A stretch of DNA of 64,000 bases, from the NCBI RefSeq assembly GCF_001262015.1, contig NZ_CP012075.1, positions 1,054,001 through 1,118,000 on the forward strand, in the 5' to 3' direction. The DNA is from Prevotella fusca JCM 17724. Its GTDB lineage: Bacteria; Bacteroidota; Bacteroidia; Bacteroidales; Bacteroidaceae. Shown here in pieces: positions 1-9,600 of this stretch (positions are counted from its first letter, which is position 1; every line of letters starts with the position of its first letter). Position numbers and translations under genes: made by a program. Under the pieces are notes generated by a model. It was not told the DNA's origin. It worked only from the letters and a program-made list of their open reading frames with translations, and made no database searches.

Positions 1-169
1 TAATTTCCTTGACAGGAAGATGCTTTTTCTCCGGCAAATTTCAGAAGTATAATCCGTGCATGATGTGGATGCTTTCCGCTTTGTCCTGTGCGACTGTAAA
101 GTGTTGATAATTAGTTATATGTAAGGATAACACGTGAGCTTGTTTCGTGTTTTGAGATTTTATGTTTTT

Positions 170-266
170 CAATTGACGCCCTTTTGCATTGCAACTAAGG
201 CTTACTTGCGCTTCAATTGACGCCCTTTTGCATTGCAATTAACGCCCTATTGGAACGCAATCAAGC
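170..266 (+). repeat. CAATTAACGCCCTTTTG array (first cluster)
   Basis: Three ACGCCC blocks and one variant AAGGCTTACTTG block alternate with variable pentamers: cattg, cgctt, cattg and gaacg lie between a TTG and a CAA. The cluster ends in the outward block CAATCAAGCAG. It belongs to the same family as the clusters near 6.1, 11.2, 19.2, 22.9, 25.5, 28.3, 41.2, 49.7, 59.8 and 63.4 kb. Confidence 0.85.
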
Positions 267-711
267 AGATGTTGTTTTCACACGGTAAGTTTAGTAAAGT
301 TTTTTCGCAACCCTGTGGACTGCTTGTAGGTTGTGTTTATGGGGCATTGCAGGGCTACGGGTATGGGCTGTGAGAGAATTGTTGTCGGTCAGAAACTGGC
401 AGGCAGCTGTATGGATGGTGCCTGTCAACCGTGAAACAGGGATGCAGACAGCGTGCATTCCTGTATGGTTGCCGATAGTATTTTTTGCACCTCTTTACTA
501 TATAAATAGGTGTATATTATATAAGGTGGAAATAGCCGGCTGCTGTTGCGATAGCTTTCAGCACCCCTTTTCCATGCTTGCGAAGCTGAATTCATGGTAT
601 ATTATCAGCCGGTTATTCACGATGCAGAAGCGGACAGGAACAAGTGTCGTAACTGTCTGATTATCTTGTGTGCGAGAACAGGACGATATGCTTAAAAAAA
701 AGACTTATTCT

Positions 712-743
712 TTTGGTTTATATTGTATAAACTACTATATTTG
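712..743 (+). promoter_or_regulatory. Bacteroidota sigma promoter of the first susCD pair
   Basis: The -33 box TTTG is at 712-715 and the -7 box TATATTTG at 736-743, separated by exactly 20 bp. This matches the Bacteroidota primary-sigma consensus (TTTG, 19-21 bp, TAnnTTTG). Transcription would start near 750, about 20 nt ahead of the susC start codon. Confidence 0.8.
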
Positions 744-770
744 TGGCAGAAAACCTAAATCAGTAAATAT

Positions 771-3700
771 ATGTCTAATTTTATGAAAGTGGATCAGAAC
801 CGCAGAAAGCATCCGCCGTTTGTAACAGGCAGTCTGGCTTTCTCTTTAGTTGTCGGCTTGATGGCTTTTTCACCGTCATCGGCTTTGGCAAATGTGGACG
901 TGAATGCGATTACAAGTATTCAGCAGCAAAAACAGAGTATCAACGGTGTGGTAAAGGATGCTAATGGCGACCCTGTCATTGGTGCCTCCGTACTGGCTAA
1001 TGGTACTCCTGTGGCAGTGACCGACGTGGACGGTCGCTTCTCTGTTTCAGTCGCTCCGGGTACGGAGTTGAAAATCAGTTATGTTGGTTTTGCCACGCAG
1101 ACCGTCATGGTGCGAAGTGGTGTAAGCAACTACAATGTGACATTGAAAGATGACGATCGTGCTCTCAGTGAGGTCGTCGTTGTCGGTTATGGTACCCAGA
1201 AGAAGGCGAACCTCTCAGGTTCTGTTGCCCAGCTTGATGGAAAGACGCTTGAAAACCGTCCTATATCGAACGTTTCTTCGGGCTTGCAGGGTCTGTTGCC
1301 GGGTATTACGGTGACAGGAGCTGACGGTGCGCCGGGTCTTGATAACGGTACGATTCTTGTGCGTGGTGTGGGAACTTTGAACTCCGCTTCGCCTTATATC
1401 CTTATTGATGGTGTTGAGGCAGGAACGCTGAACTCGCTTGACCCGGAGGATATTGCGAGCATCTCCGTCCTGAAGGATGCTTCCTCGGCAGCCATCTATG
1501 GTTCAAAAGCATCCAACGGTGTGATTCTGGTAACTACAAAACGAGGGCAGAACGGTGCGCCGAAGGTTAGTTATTCAGGTTATTTCGGTATTCAGAATGC
1601 AACAGCCTTGATGGAAAGGATGAATTCAGCCGATGCTGCCTACTATTACAACAAGGCATTGGAACGTAGCGGTAAGGCACCCCGCTTCTCTGACGAGGCT
1701 ATTCAGAAGTTCCGTGACGGCTCTGACCCTTACAACTATCCTAATACCGACTGGTACGACCTTGCATTCAAGACAGCCTGGCAGAACCGCCATAACGTGA
1801 ATGTCACAGGTGGTAACGAGTATGTGAAATACCTTGCTTCTGCCGGCTATCTCAAGCAGAGCAGTATCCTGCCGAATGCCGGTCGTGAGCAGTTCAATGG
1901 TCGTGCAAACCTCGACATGGTGCTGTCAAAGCGCATCACTGCCCATCTTAACCTTTCTTATATCCAGAACAACTACCGTGATGCGAGCAGTGCATACGCC
2001 GGTGGCAGCAGTGACCAGATTATCCGCCAGCTGAACATCATCGCTCCGTGGATTCCTTATAAGAACGAAGACGGCAGCTATGGCACCGTTTCTGACGGTA
2101 ACCCGATGGCTTGGCTTGAGTCAGGCATGACCGTAAACCGCAACAACCGTAACTTTACGGGTATGATTGGCATTGACTATCAGATACTCAAGGATCTGAA
2201 ACTGACGCTCCAGGGAGCCTACGTTGATGCTTCCCAGCGTTACTCTTACTTCCAGAAGTTCATCCAGTACAATTCTAACAAGGCTACTGAACCAAACAAC
2301 TTGACGATTGCCCACTATGACTGGCACCGCACAACCTTCGATGCGTTCATGAACTATGACAAGTCGTTTGCACAGCATAACTTCAAGGCTATGCTCGGAT
2401 GGCATACTGAACGCTTCAAGTATCTGCCGGATTGGATGTACCGCAAGGGCTTCCCTAACAATGACCTGACCGATATGAACGCTGGTGATGCTTCGACACA
2501 GCAGAATGCTGGTCACACTCGTGAGCTGGCAATGGTGTCTTACTTCGGTCGTCTGAACTACGACTATGCAGGTCGTTATCTCTTTGAGGCAAACTTCCGT
2601 TCTGATGCTTCTTCACGCTTTGCCAAGGAACATCGCTGGGGCTTCTTCCCGTCATTCTCAGCTGCATGGCGTATCTCCGAGGAGCCGTTCATGGAGAGTG
2701 CGAAGTCTTGGTTGAACAACCTGAAGGTGCGTGCATCATGGGGTCAGTTGGGTAATCAGGACGCTCTGAGCGATTACTATCCTTGGATGAACACTTATAA
2801 CCTCGATGCGAAGTATCCGTTTGGCGGACAGCTCACACCGGGTTACTATCAGGGTAGCTATCATCTTGAAACAATTTCATGGGAACGTTCAACCACATGG
2901 GGTATCGGTATCGACTTTACGCTCTTCGGCGGACTGACTGGTTCGTTCGATTACTATAACCGCAAGACTACAGGTATCATCATGGACGTGTCAGCTCCGG
3001 CAGAGTTTGCACTCGGTGCATACAAGGATAATATCGGTGCATTGCGCAATCAGGGTGTTGAACTCTCATTGGCTTACGCAAAGCAGTTGAACAAGGACTG
3101 GGCAATCAACGTCGGTGCGAACTTCGCTTACAACAAGAATAAGATTCTCTACTTGGGTGAGGGAACAGAATATATTGAAGATAAGGATGACCGCAACCGC
3201 CGTACAGCTATCGGTAAACAGTACAAGAGCTATTATATGTACAAGGCAACTGGTAAGTTCTTCAACTCACAGCAGGAAGCTGATGACTACACAGCGAAGT
3301 ATGGCAACCCGTTCGGACGTAAGTTCATGGCGGGCGACCTTATCTATGAGGACACCAATGGCGATGGCAAGCTCGATTCAAACGACCGTATCTACACCAA
3401 GCATACGGACATCCCGGCTATTACTTACAGTTTCAACCTCGGTGCTACATGGAAGGACTTTGACCTGTCAATGATATGGCAGGGTGTCGGTTCAGTATCT
3501 CATATCTACAACCGTGAGGTTCTCGGTGAGTTCTCCGGTGATGCAAGCCACCCGTCAACACTGTGGAAAGACTCGTGGACAGACGACAATCACAATGCCA
3601 AGCTGCCTCGCGTATTCGAGACAGGAAACAGCCCAAGTGACATGACCCGTGCCATGTCAACCTTCTGGTTGTGGAATACAGCTTACTTGCGTCTGAAGAC

Positions 3701-3899
3701 TTTGCAGCTTGGTTACTCTCTTCCAAAGAGCGCACTCAAAGCCATCGGTCTTGAGAAGGTACGCATCTACTATGCAGGTGAGAACCTCCTTACCTTCGAC
3801 GCATTGCCATTCAATATTGACCCGGAGGTAACCAGCGAACGTGGATCATCTTATCCATTGCTGCGTTCACATTCTATCGGTATCAATATCACATTCTAA
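771..3899 (+). CDS. SusC/RagA-family TonB-linked outer membrane transporter
   Basis: This 1042-aa protein is an outer-membrane beta-barrel that, with its SusD lid, imports oligosaccharides or peptides using TonB energy. Residues 1-40 hold a basic stretch and a hydrophobic signal segment ending ALA. Residues about 56-125 form a carboxypeptidase-D regulatory-like domain (INGVVKDANGDPVIGASV). The SusC signature EVVVVGYGTQKKANLSGSV near residue 135 opens the plug domain, and the barrel ends in an aromatic F. Near the C-terminal third there is a calcium-loop-like DTNGDGKLDSNDR, common in this family. The susD gene follows 22 bp downstream and a promoter sits at 712-743. The substrate cannot be told from sequence; the GH2 beta-galactosidase nearby on the other strand hints at a galactoside, but that is inference. 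Confidence 0.95.
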   Translation: MSNFMKVDQNRRKHPPFVTGSLAFSLVVGLMAFSPSSALANVDVNAITSIQQQKQSINGVVKDANGDPVIGASVLANGTPVAVTDVDGRFSVSVAPGTELKISYVGFATQTVMVRSGVSNYNVTLKDDDRALSEVVVVGYGTQKKANLSGSVAQLDGKTLENRPISNVSSGLQGLLPGITVTGADGAPGLDNGTILVRGVGTLNSASPYILIDGVEAGTLNSLDPEDIASISVLKDASSAAIYGSKASNGVILVTTKRGQNGAPKVSYSGYFGIQNATALMERMNSADAAYYYNKALERSGKAPRFSDEAIQKFRDGSDPYNYPNTDWYDLAFKTAWQNRHNVNVTGGNEYVKYLASAGYLKQSSILPNAGREQFNGRANLDMVLSKRITAHLNLSYIQNNYRDASSAYAGGSSDQIIRQLNIIAPWIPYKNEDGSYGTVSDGNPMAWLESGMTVNRNNRNFTGMIGIDYQILKDLKLTLQGAYVDASQRYSYFQKFIQYNSNKATEPNNLTIAHYDWHRTTFDAFMNYDKSFAQHNFKAMLGWHTERFKYLPDWMYRKGFPNNDLTDMNAGDASTQQNAGHTRELAMVSYFGRLNYDYAGRYLFEANFRSDASSRFAKEHRWGFFPSFSAAWRISEEPFMESAKSWLNNLKVRASWGQLGNQDALSDYYPWMNTYNLDAKYPFGGQLTPGYYQGSYHLETISWERSTTWGIGIDFTLFGGLTGSFDYYNRKTTGIIMDVSAPAEFALGAYKDNIGALRNQGVELSLAYAKQLNKDWAINVGANFAYNKNKILYLGEGTEYIEDKDDRNRRTAIGKQYKSYYMYKATGKFFNSQQEADDYTAKYGNPFGRKFMAGDLIYEDTNGDGKLDSNDRIYTKHTDIPAITYSFNLGATWKDFDLSMIWQGVGSVSHIYNREVLGEFSGDASHPSTLWKDSWTDDNHNAKLPRVFETGNSPSDMTRAMSTFWLWNTAYLRLKTLQLGYSLPKSALKAIGLEKVRIYYAGENLLTFDALPFNIDPEVTSERGSSYPLLRSHSIGINITF

Positions 3900-3921
3900 C
3901 CGTAATTACCCGATATACATT

Positions 3922-5535
3922 ATGAAAACTATAAGAACATATATATTGGCAGGTGTGGCAGCATTGTCGCTGTCATCCTGTGATGATTTCCTCAACACTG
4001 TTCCGAAGGATGCAATGTCGCCAGCTACAACATGGAAGACAGGCGACGATGCAGCGAAGTTTCTTGTCGGCTGTTATGATGGTTGGGAAGAAGGTGCTGC
4101 CCTGCTTTATTGGGATGCCGGCTCCGACTTTGCCTACAACAACTTCCCATGGGAGGGCTTTACCAACATCGGTAACGGCTCGCTTTCACCCTCATCTCCG
4201 GGTTGGTCGTTCTACGACTTCACCATCATCGGCAGGTGTAACACCTTGCTTGAGAATGTTGACAAGTGTGTTTTCAGCAGCGATGCAGTAAAGAAAGACC
4301 TTATCGCGCAGGCGAAGGCCATCCGTGCTTATAACTATTTCCGCATGGGTTTCCTTTATGGAGGTGTGCCAATCGTCAAGCCTTTCACCAGTGCACAGGA
4401 AGCACGTGTGCCACGTAACACGGAGCAAGAGGTGAAGGACTTGGTATTCAAAGACTTGGATGAGGCTATTGCCGACATCAATACTACGCCTGCAGCACGT
4501 GGACGTATCGCAAAGGGTGCTGCCCTGGCTATGAAGATGCGTGCTGCCCTTTACTGGGGCGACTATCAGAAGGCGAAAGATGCTGCGCAGGCTATCATTG
4601 ACATGGGAAAATACGAGCTTGAGGCTGATTATACCAACCTCTTCAAGTTAGATGGCAGAGACTCAAAGGAGATCATCCTTGCCGTGCAGTATAAGAGCGG
4701 TACCCGCCAGTTGGGTACTATCGGACAGCTGTATAACAACGGTGATGGTGGTTGGTCATCAGTGGTTCCGACGCAGAAGTGTGTCGATAACTATGAGATG
4801 AGTAACGGCATGACCATTGACGAGGCAGGCTCTGGCTACGATGCAACCCATCCTTTCCACGGTCGTGACCCACGCATGGCGATGACCATTCTCTATCCAG
4901 GTTGTACATGGAAAGGCTATGTGTATAACACGCTTGGTGAGGAGCTGAACGGGAAAAAGAATCCTAACTATCCATCAAATGCTGCCAACTCTTCCAAGAC
5001 TGCGCTCACATGGCGTAAGTACTTGGATCCTATGAGCCAGTATTCTGATATATGGGATACCGAGTGCTGCCCGATCGTATTCCGTTATGCCGAAGTACTC
5101 TTGACATGGGCAGAGGCTGAGAATGAGTTGAACGGTCCTTCAGCAAATGTCTATACGATGATTGACAAGGTACGTACCCGCGTTGGTATGCCAGTTGTTG
5201 ATCAGGCAAAGTATAACACAAAGGAGAAACTTCGTGAGCTGATTCATCGTGAGCGTGGCTCTGAGTTTGCTGGTGAGGGTCTTCGCCGTGCTGACATCCT
5301 ACGCTGGAAAACCAATGGTAAGATGGTGGCAGAGATTGTGTTGAATGGTCCATTGAATCGTATCACTGGTACCATAGACAGCACTCTTGTCGATCCAACG
5401 ATGCGTGCCGTAGTCAGTGGAGCAAGCAAGGTAGAGGATCGTACTTTCCAGACTTTCCACAGATATCTGCCTATCCCGCAGTGGAATATCTCGGACAATC
5501 CTAAGCTGGAGCAGAATCCGGGCTACGCTAAGTAG
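3922..5535 (+). CDS. SusD/RagB-family nutrient-binding outer membrane lipoprotein
   Basis: This 537-aa SusD-type lipoprotein acts as the surface lid that binds substrate for the upstream SusC barrel. The start at 3922 is chosen because it gives a lipoprotein signal MKTIRTYILAGVAALSLSSC with the lipidated Cys at residue 20; the longer open frame overlaps susC and lacks a signal. The mature start CDDFLNTVPKDAMSP is typical of SusD. The TPR-like helical body (AIRAYNYFRMGFLYGGVPIV) and the C-terminal RagB region (VLLTWAEAENELNG, RERGSEFAGEGLRRADILRW, YLPIPQ) are both present, so the protein looks complete. A terminator follows at 5582-5612, and no surface glycanase or SusE/F partner is linked. 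Confidence 0.95.
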   Translation: MKTIRTYILAGVAALSLSSCDDFLNTVPKDAMSPATTWKTGDDAAKFLVGCYDGWEEGAALLYWDAGSDFAYNNFPWEGFTNIGNGSLSPSSPGWSFYDFTIIGRCNTLLENVDKCVFSSDAVKKDLIAQAKAIRAYNYFRMGFLYGGVPIVKPFTSAQEARVPRNTEQEVKDLVFKDLDEAIADINTTPAARGRIAKGAALAMKMRAALYWGDYQKAKDAAQAIIDMGKYELEADYTNLFKLDGRDSKEIILAVQYKSGTRQLGTIGQLYNNGDGGWSSVVPTQKCVDNYEMSNGMTIDEAGSGYDATHPFHGRDPRMAMTILYPGCTWKGYVYNTLGEELNGKKNPNYPSNAANSSKTALTWRKYLDPMSQYSDIWDTECCPIVFRYAEVLLTWAEAENELNGPSANVYTMIDKVRTRVGMPVVDQAKYNTKEKLRELIHRERGSEFAGEGLRRADILRWKTNGKMVAEIVLNGPLNRITGTIDSTLVDPTMRAVVSGASKVEDRTFQTFHRYLPIPQWNISDNPKLEQNPGYAK

Positions 5536-5581
5536 TCTGCCTGCCCTGCAAATGGATTTTTTATAGCTTTTTCATCGTTTT

Positions 5582-5612
5582 GCCCGGACATCACCAAGTG
5601 TGGTATCCGGGC
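5582..5612 (+). terminator. Terminator after the first susCD pair
   Basis: The arms GCCCGGA and TCCGGGC are extended by ATCAC/GTGGT around a CAAGT loop and followed by CTTTTCC. It lies 47 bp past the susD stop. Confidence 0.8.
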
Positions 5613-5825
5613 TTTTCCGTGGGTGCTTTCTGCTTTTATACACCTTCTTTTTCTTCCTTTCCCTTGTCATGGGAATGTCCTCTGCTGGCTTGCGACTACA
5701 CCATCTGATTTACAACAAGCTCTCGTCTTTACCTCTGCTTACTTCGTTCCTCCGTGTGAACGCCAATTAACACTTAATTGAGGTGCAAACAAGCATCTGT
5801 TGTTTTTTCTTATGATGATTTTTTA

Positions 5826-6426
5826 GGTTCTTCCGTTAAATGCGTAGATTGGAAAAGAACAAAGCCTTATACACCTGTATGGTATGATTATCCAAAATCA
5901 GATGGTCTTATAAGGGGGGGACAGGCTACAAGATAAAAATGCAGAAAAGGCAAACAGATACCATGTCTTTCCGTCTTCTTACAAACAATTTATTCCCATG
6001 CTGACCGCTATTTGTAAACTATTTTCGTACAACCCAAAACCAATACATGGTCTCTTGGCTTTGAAAAGACGCCCAATTGACTTGCAATAGACGCCCTTTT
6101 GAGGTCTAACTGACGCCCTTTTGAAGTCCAATTAAGCACCTTTTCTTGCATGACTTTATAACTGACTGATTTACTGTTGGTTGCAAACTTGCTTTTTACA
6201 CGTGTTTTTGTCTTTATCTGCAGGTGTTTTACCCTAAATTATGTCATGATTTTTCAATCTGCTGTCTGCGATTTTCAAAGTATTGACATGAAAAGGTTTT
6301 CTGTGTCGGAGGATGATAACAAAGTAGGTAGCCAAGACTGTCTTGGCTATCTTTTTGTTTAACGCACAACTTCGGTTCTTCCGTTAAAGCTATACGAAAA
6401 GCATCCACGCATTTAACGGATGAACC
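5826..6426 (+). mobile_element. MITE-like element with terminal inverted repeats and 8-bp target duplication
   Basis: The 601-bp element begins with GGTTCTTCCGTTAAATGCGT (5826-5845). It ends with the inverse of GGTTCATCCGTTAAATGCGT (6407-6426), giving 19 of 20 matching terminal bases. It is flanked by perfect 8-bp direct repeats ATTTTTTA (5818-5825 and 6427-6434). An internal copy of the end motif (GGTTCTTCCGTTAAAGC, from 6374) can pair with the right end as a hairpin. The centre (6060-6150) holds a CAATTAACGCCC-type array. No transposase is encoded; one 61-codon frame has only a TTG start and is frameshifted in sister copies. End sequence and 8-bp duplication resemble ISL3-family elements (inference). 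Related copies lie near 25.2, 49.4, 59.7 and 63.1 kb. Confidence 0.8.
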
Positions 6427-6636
6427 ATTTTTTATTACATAATCCGTGAAAGTCGGTTGCTTTTCACAGTTGACTGAACTGTAATCGTCAGCCTTTTACC
6501 CAACTCTTCAGAAAGCGGTTTCAGAGAACAGGCTACTTGAAAGGCAAAAGCATATCAGAGGATGGTGCATGAAAATAGGGACACACAGACTGTGCGCCCC
6601 TATGATTCTCTTTGATTATAGTATCTATACAGGTTC

Positions 6637-9600
6637 TTACTTCTCCAATACCTTGAATTCGGCACCTGTTGCAAAGTCCTGACCATTCTGCTCACTGAGG
6701 GCAGTCAGACGGACGAAGCGAGCCTTGACTGGTGTGGTGAGAAGGATAGCCTTTTCCTTTCTGTTGTTCTCAAACTCACCCTCGGCAACAGCCTTGCCCC
6801 ATGTCTTGCCGTCGTTGCTTACCTGAATGCTGTACTTCTTGATGTTACCATTGTTGCTGTCCTGACGTGGGAGGTAGGTGAAACCCTTGATAGTCTTCAT
6901 GCCGCCACAGTCGAAGTCAACCCAGTGTGGGTGGTTAGCCACCGTAACAGAGTACATTGTGTGCCAGTAACTGCTTGGATTGCCGTCGGTAAGATGGCTT
7001 GCATCACCCTCGCCACTCTCCTGACTTGAAGCGAAGACCACTGACAATGGGATGCTCTCGATGCGTGAGAAGGTCTGTGAAGCCTTGAGCCAAGCGTTCT
7101 CCTTCGTCCATGCAGTAATGGTTCCACCATTGCGCAGGCTGACAGCACCCGTGTACTTCATCGGCTTCTTGCTGTCGTTGGTCGTATAGAAGATGTCGCT
7201 TTCTGCACCGTTTGCATTGATAGTCACATTGCCTTCTGCGTCACGAACGATAGTAAGTGGTGTAGCACCGCCAAGACTTACGTTCGCATTGCTGACGAGG
7301 TCGTTGGTCTTTGCAGAGCTCATAGGACGAATCATGTAACCGAAGGTGTGTGGCGTTGCCATCACACGGTCGAGCATCAACGGTCCACCCTGTCCGCAGC
7401 TGTTACCACCAAGACCGGTGATAGCCATGTCAAGGTGCAGATGCGTGTATTCGCTCTGTGGCAACTCGTGCGGGTGATTAGCCATTGCGATGGTATTATC
7501 CGACCAAGGAAGAGCTGAGAAACTCATCTTGTCCTTTGCCACGAAGATAGCCCCATAAAGCGCATCGTTGCCATCATTGCCTGTAAGCGAGAGCCAACGA
7601 GTATCCTGATGGTTGCCGGTATCCTGTGGTTTAGGGAAGGCAACGAACTCATCCTCAACTTCCTGCTGCTCGTAGATACCAATCATCTGACCTGTCTTGC
7701 GGTCTGGATAGTTGTCAACCATACCACGACCATAGTAAGTCAGGAGGTTGAGATTCTTAGGAACACGAACGGTATAACCCAGCTTAGCGAGTGTAAGATT
7801 AGGCTTGTTGCTTGTGATTGCGCTCTCGCTCTCGATGCTACCGTCAGGGAAGATGGTGTAAACCACCTGCGTATTGAAGCGGAAGTCGTCCTTACCGAAT
7901 GGTTTTTCCTTGTACTCGATGAGCTTCTTCCAGTTGGCATTGCCACCCTCAAGGCGATAAGCGTGAGGTGCCTGTGACTCAACGTTGAATACAACTGATA
8001 CGGAACCGTCAGCATTTGCGTGGGTTGTATAGTTGGTACACTTGTGCTGCAGGTTGTTCAAACCATTCGCATACCATGCCTCGTAAGCCCAGTTGTCATT
8101 GTTGACCCATGCACGAAAAGCGTTCAACTCCGGTCCACAACCATCTGCAATGACGGTCTTGCCATCGTACTGAAGGTTATAGATCGTACCCTTAGCGAGG
8201 TCGAAAGTTGTGGTAAAGGTCTTGCCGGAGAAGACAATCTTATTGTCCTTCACCGCTGACATCGTCACCTTACCAGCTGCAGCGATTGCCGGACGAGCTG
8301 CCGCAGCCTGCACAGGCAACTGCTCCTCAGCCTGAACATAGCCCGCCTTAGCCCAAGGCATATCACGCTTGAGACGATAGGTTACGTGGAGGAGGTACTC
8401 CTTGTTAGGGTCAAGACTCTCGTTGAGTCCTGCGATTGTAATGCTCTTATGGCTTCTTGCCGGTACGCTACCCAGCTCAAGACTGCCCTGCTTGACACGT
8501 ACACCGTCAGCTGTCAGCACGTATGACATAGCGTAATCGCTGAGATCATCAGAGTAGTAGTTCTTATTGAACACATCCAAAGTGGCTGTCTTAGCGTCCT
8601 TCCAACTTGTACCGATATACTGGTAAACCTTCTTCACCTCATAATACTGTGGTTTCGGAGCCTCATCACCGAAGATGACACCGTTCATGACAAACTGTCC
8701 GTCATTAGGCGTATCACCGAAGTCACCACCGTAAGCAAGGTAACGCTTGCCATCCTTTGTGTAGTTGTACATACTCTGGTCAATCCAGTCCCAGATAGCA
8801 CCACCCATAAAGAAGTTGGTTGACTCCATCGCCTCCCAGTAGTCAACGAGGTTGCCCACGGCGTTACCCATAGAATGGGCATACTCCGAGATATGGAAAG
8901 GATACTTAAGACCCATCTTTCCCTTCACCGCATCACGTGTCCAAGCGATACTTGGATACTGGTTAGAACCCATGTCCACGATGTCGTTGTTGCGCTCATA
9001 CTGTACTGGTCTTGAAGCATCGTAAGCCTTCAAAGAGTCGTAGGCAACGACGAAGTTATGACCCGGTCCTGCCTCGTTGCCCAAACTCCAGATAACAACA
9101 GAAGGCTGATTGACCAACTGGCGTGTCATAGTCATTACACGGTCAACGTGGGCTGCTTGGAACTCTGGTACGTGTGAAAGCGACGCCTTGCCATAGAAGT
9201 ACTCATGGCTCTCGATGTTTGCCTCGCTCTCCAAGTAGATACCATACTTGTTGCAGAGATAATAGAAGTAAGGGTCATTAGGATAATGTGAGGTACGCAC
9301 GTGGTTAATGTTCGCACGCTTCATCAGCATAATCTCACGTTCCATCTGCTCACGAGAGATAACCTTACCCGTCAACGGGTTGGTGTCGTGGCGGTTTACA
9401 CCCTTGAGCTTCACGGGCTTGCCGTTGATATAATAATATCTTCCAGCCAAACCGAATTCGTCCTGACTTGCTGGTGTATCCTTGATTTCAACAGTACGGA
9501 AACCAGTTTGGAAGCTGATGGTCTCAACTACCTTCTTACCCTGCATCAGCTCACCGACAACAACATAGACGTTAGGCTCTTCAGCTGTCCATGCTGCCGC

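Larger units (their letters stand above)
1..770. other. Gene-free region with a repeat array and the susC promoter
   Basis: No convincing gene is visible. Positions 170-266 carry an array of the CAATTAACGCCC family, and the susC promoter lies at 712-743. The open frames in this stretch have no signal sequence, no recognisable motif and no promoter of their own. Confidence 0.6.
5536..6636. other. Gene-free region holding a complete MITE-like element
   Basis: After the susD terminator there is a partial repeat unit (5761-5802, with CACTTAATTG and CAAGCATCTG), then the complete element 5826-6426. Downstream of it, a weak hairpin at 6576-6604 (ATAGGG/CCCTAT) may end the leftward beta-galactosidase transcript. 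I see no gene. Confidence 0.6.

Noticed and set aside
170..266. CRISPR array
   Set aside because: The repeated block is 17 nt and the variable part only 5 nt, the blocks are degenerate, and no cas genes are present.
331..660. 109-aa frame near the left edge
   Set aside because: No promoter, motif or signal; Trp/Cys-rich composition; sits in a repeat-bearing gap.
6177..6362. Conserved 61-63 aa protein inside the MITE-like element (also 63183-63374 reverse)
   Set aside because: The frame has no ATG start in the complete copy, and sister copies at 49.4 and 60.0 kb carry frameshifts, so similarity reflects the DNA repeat.
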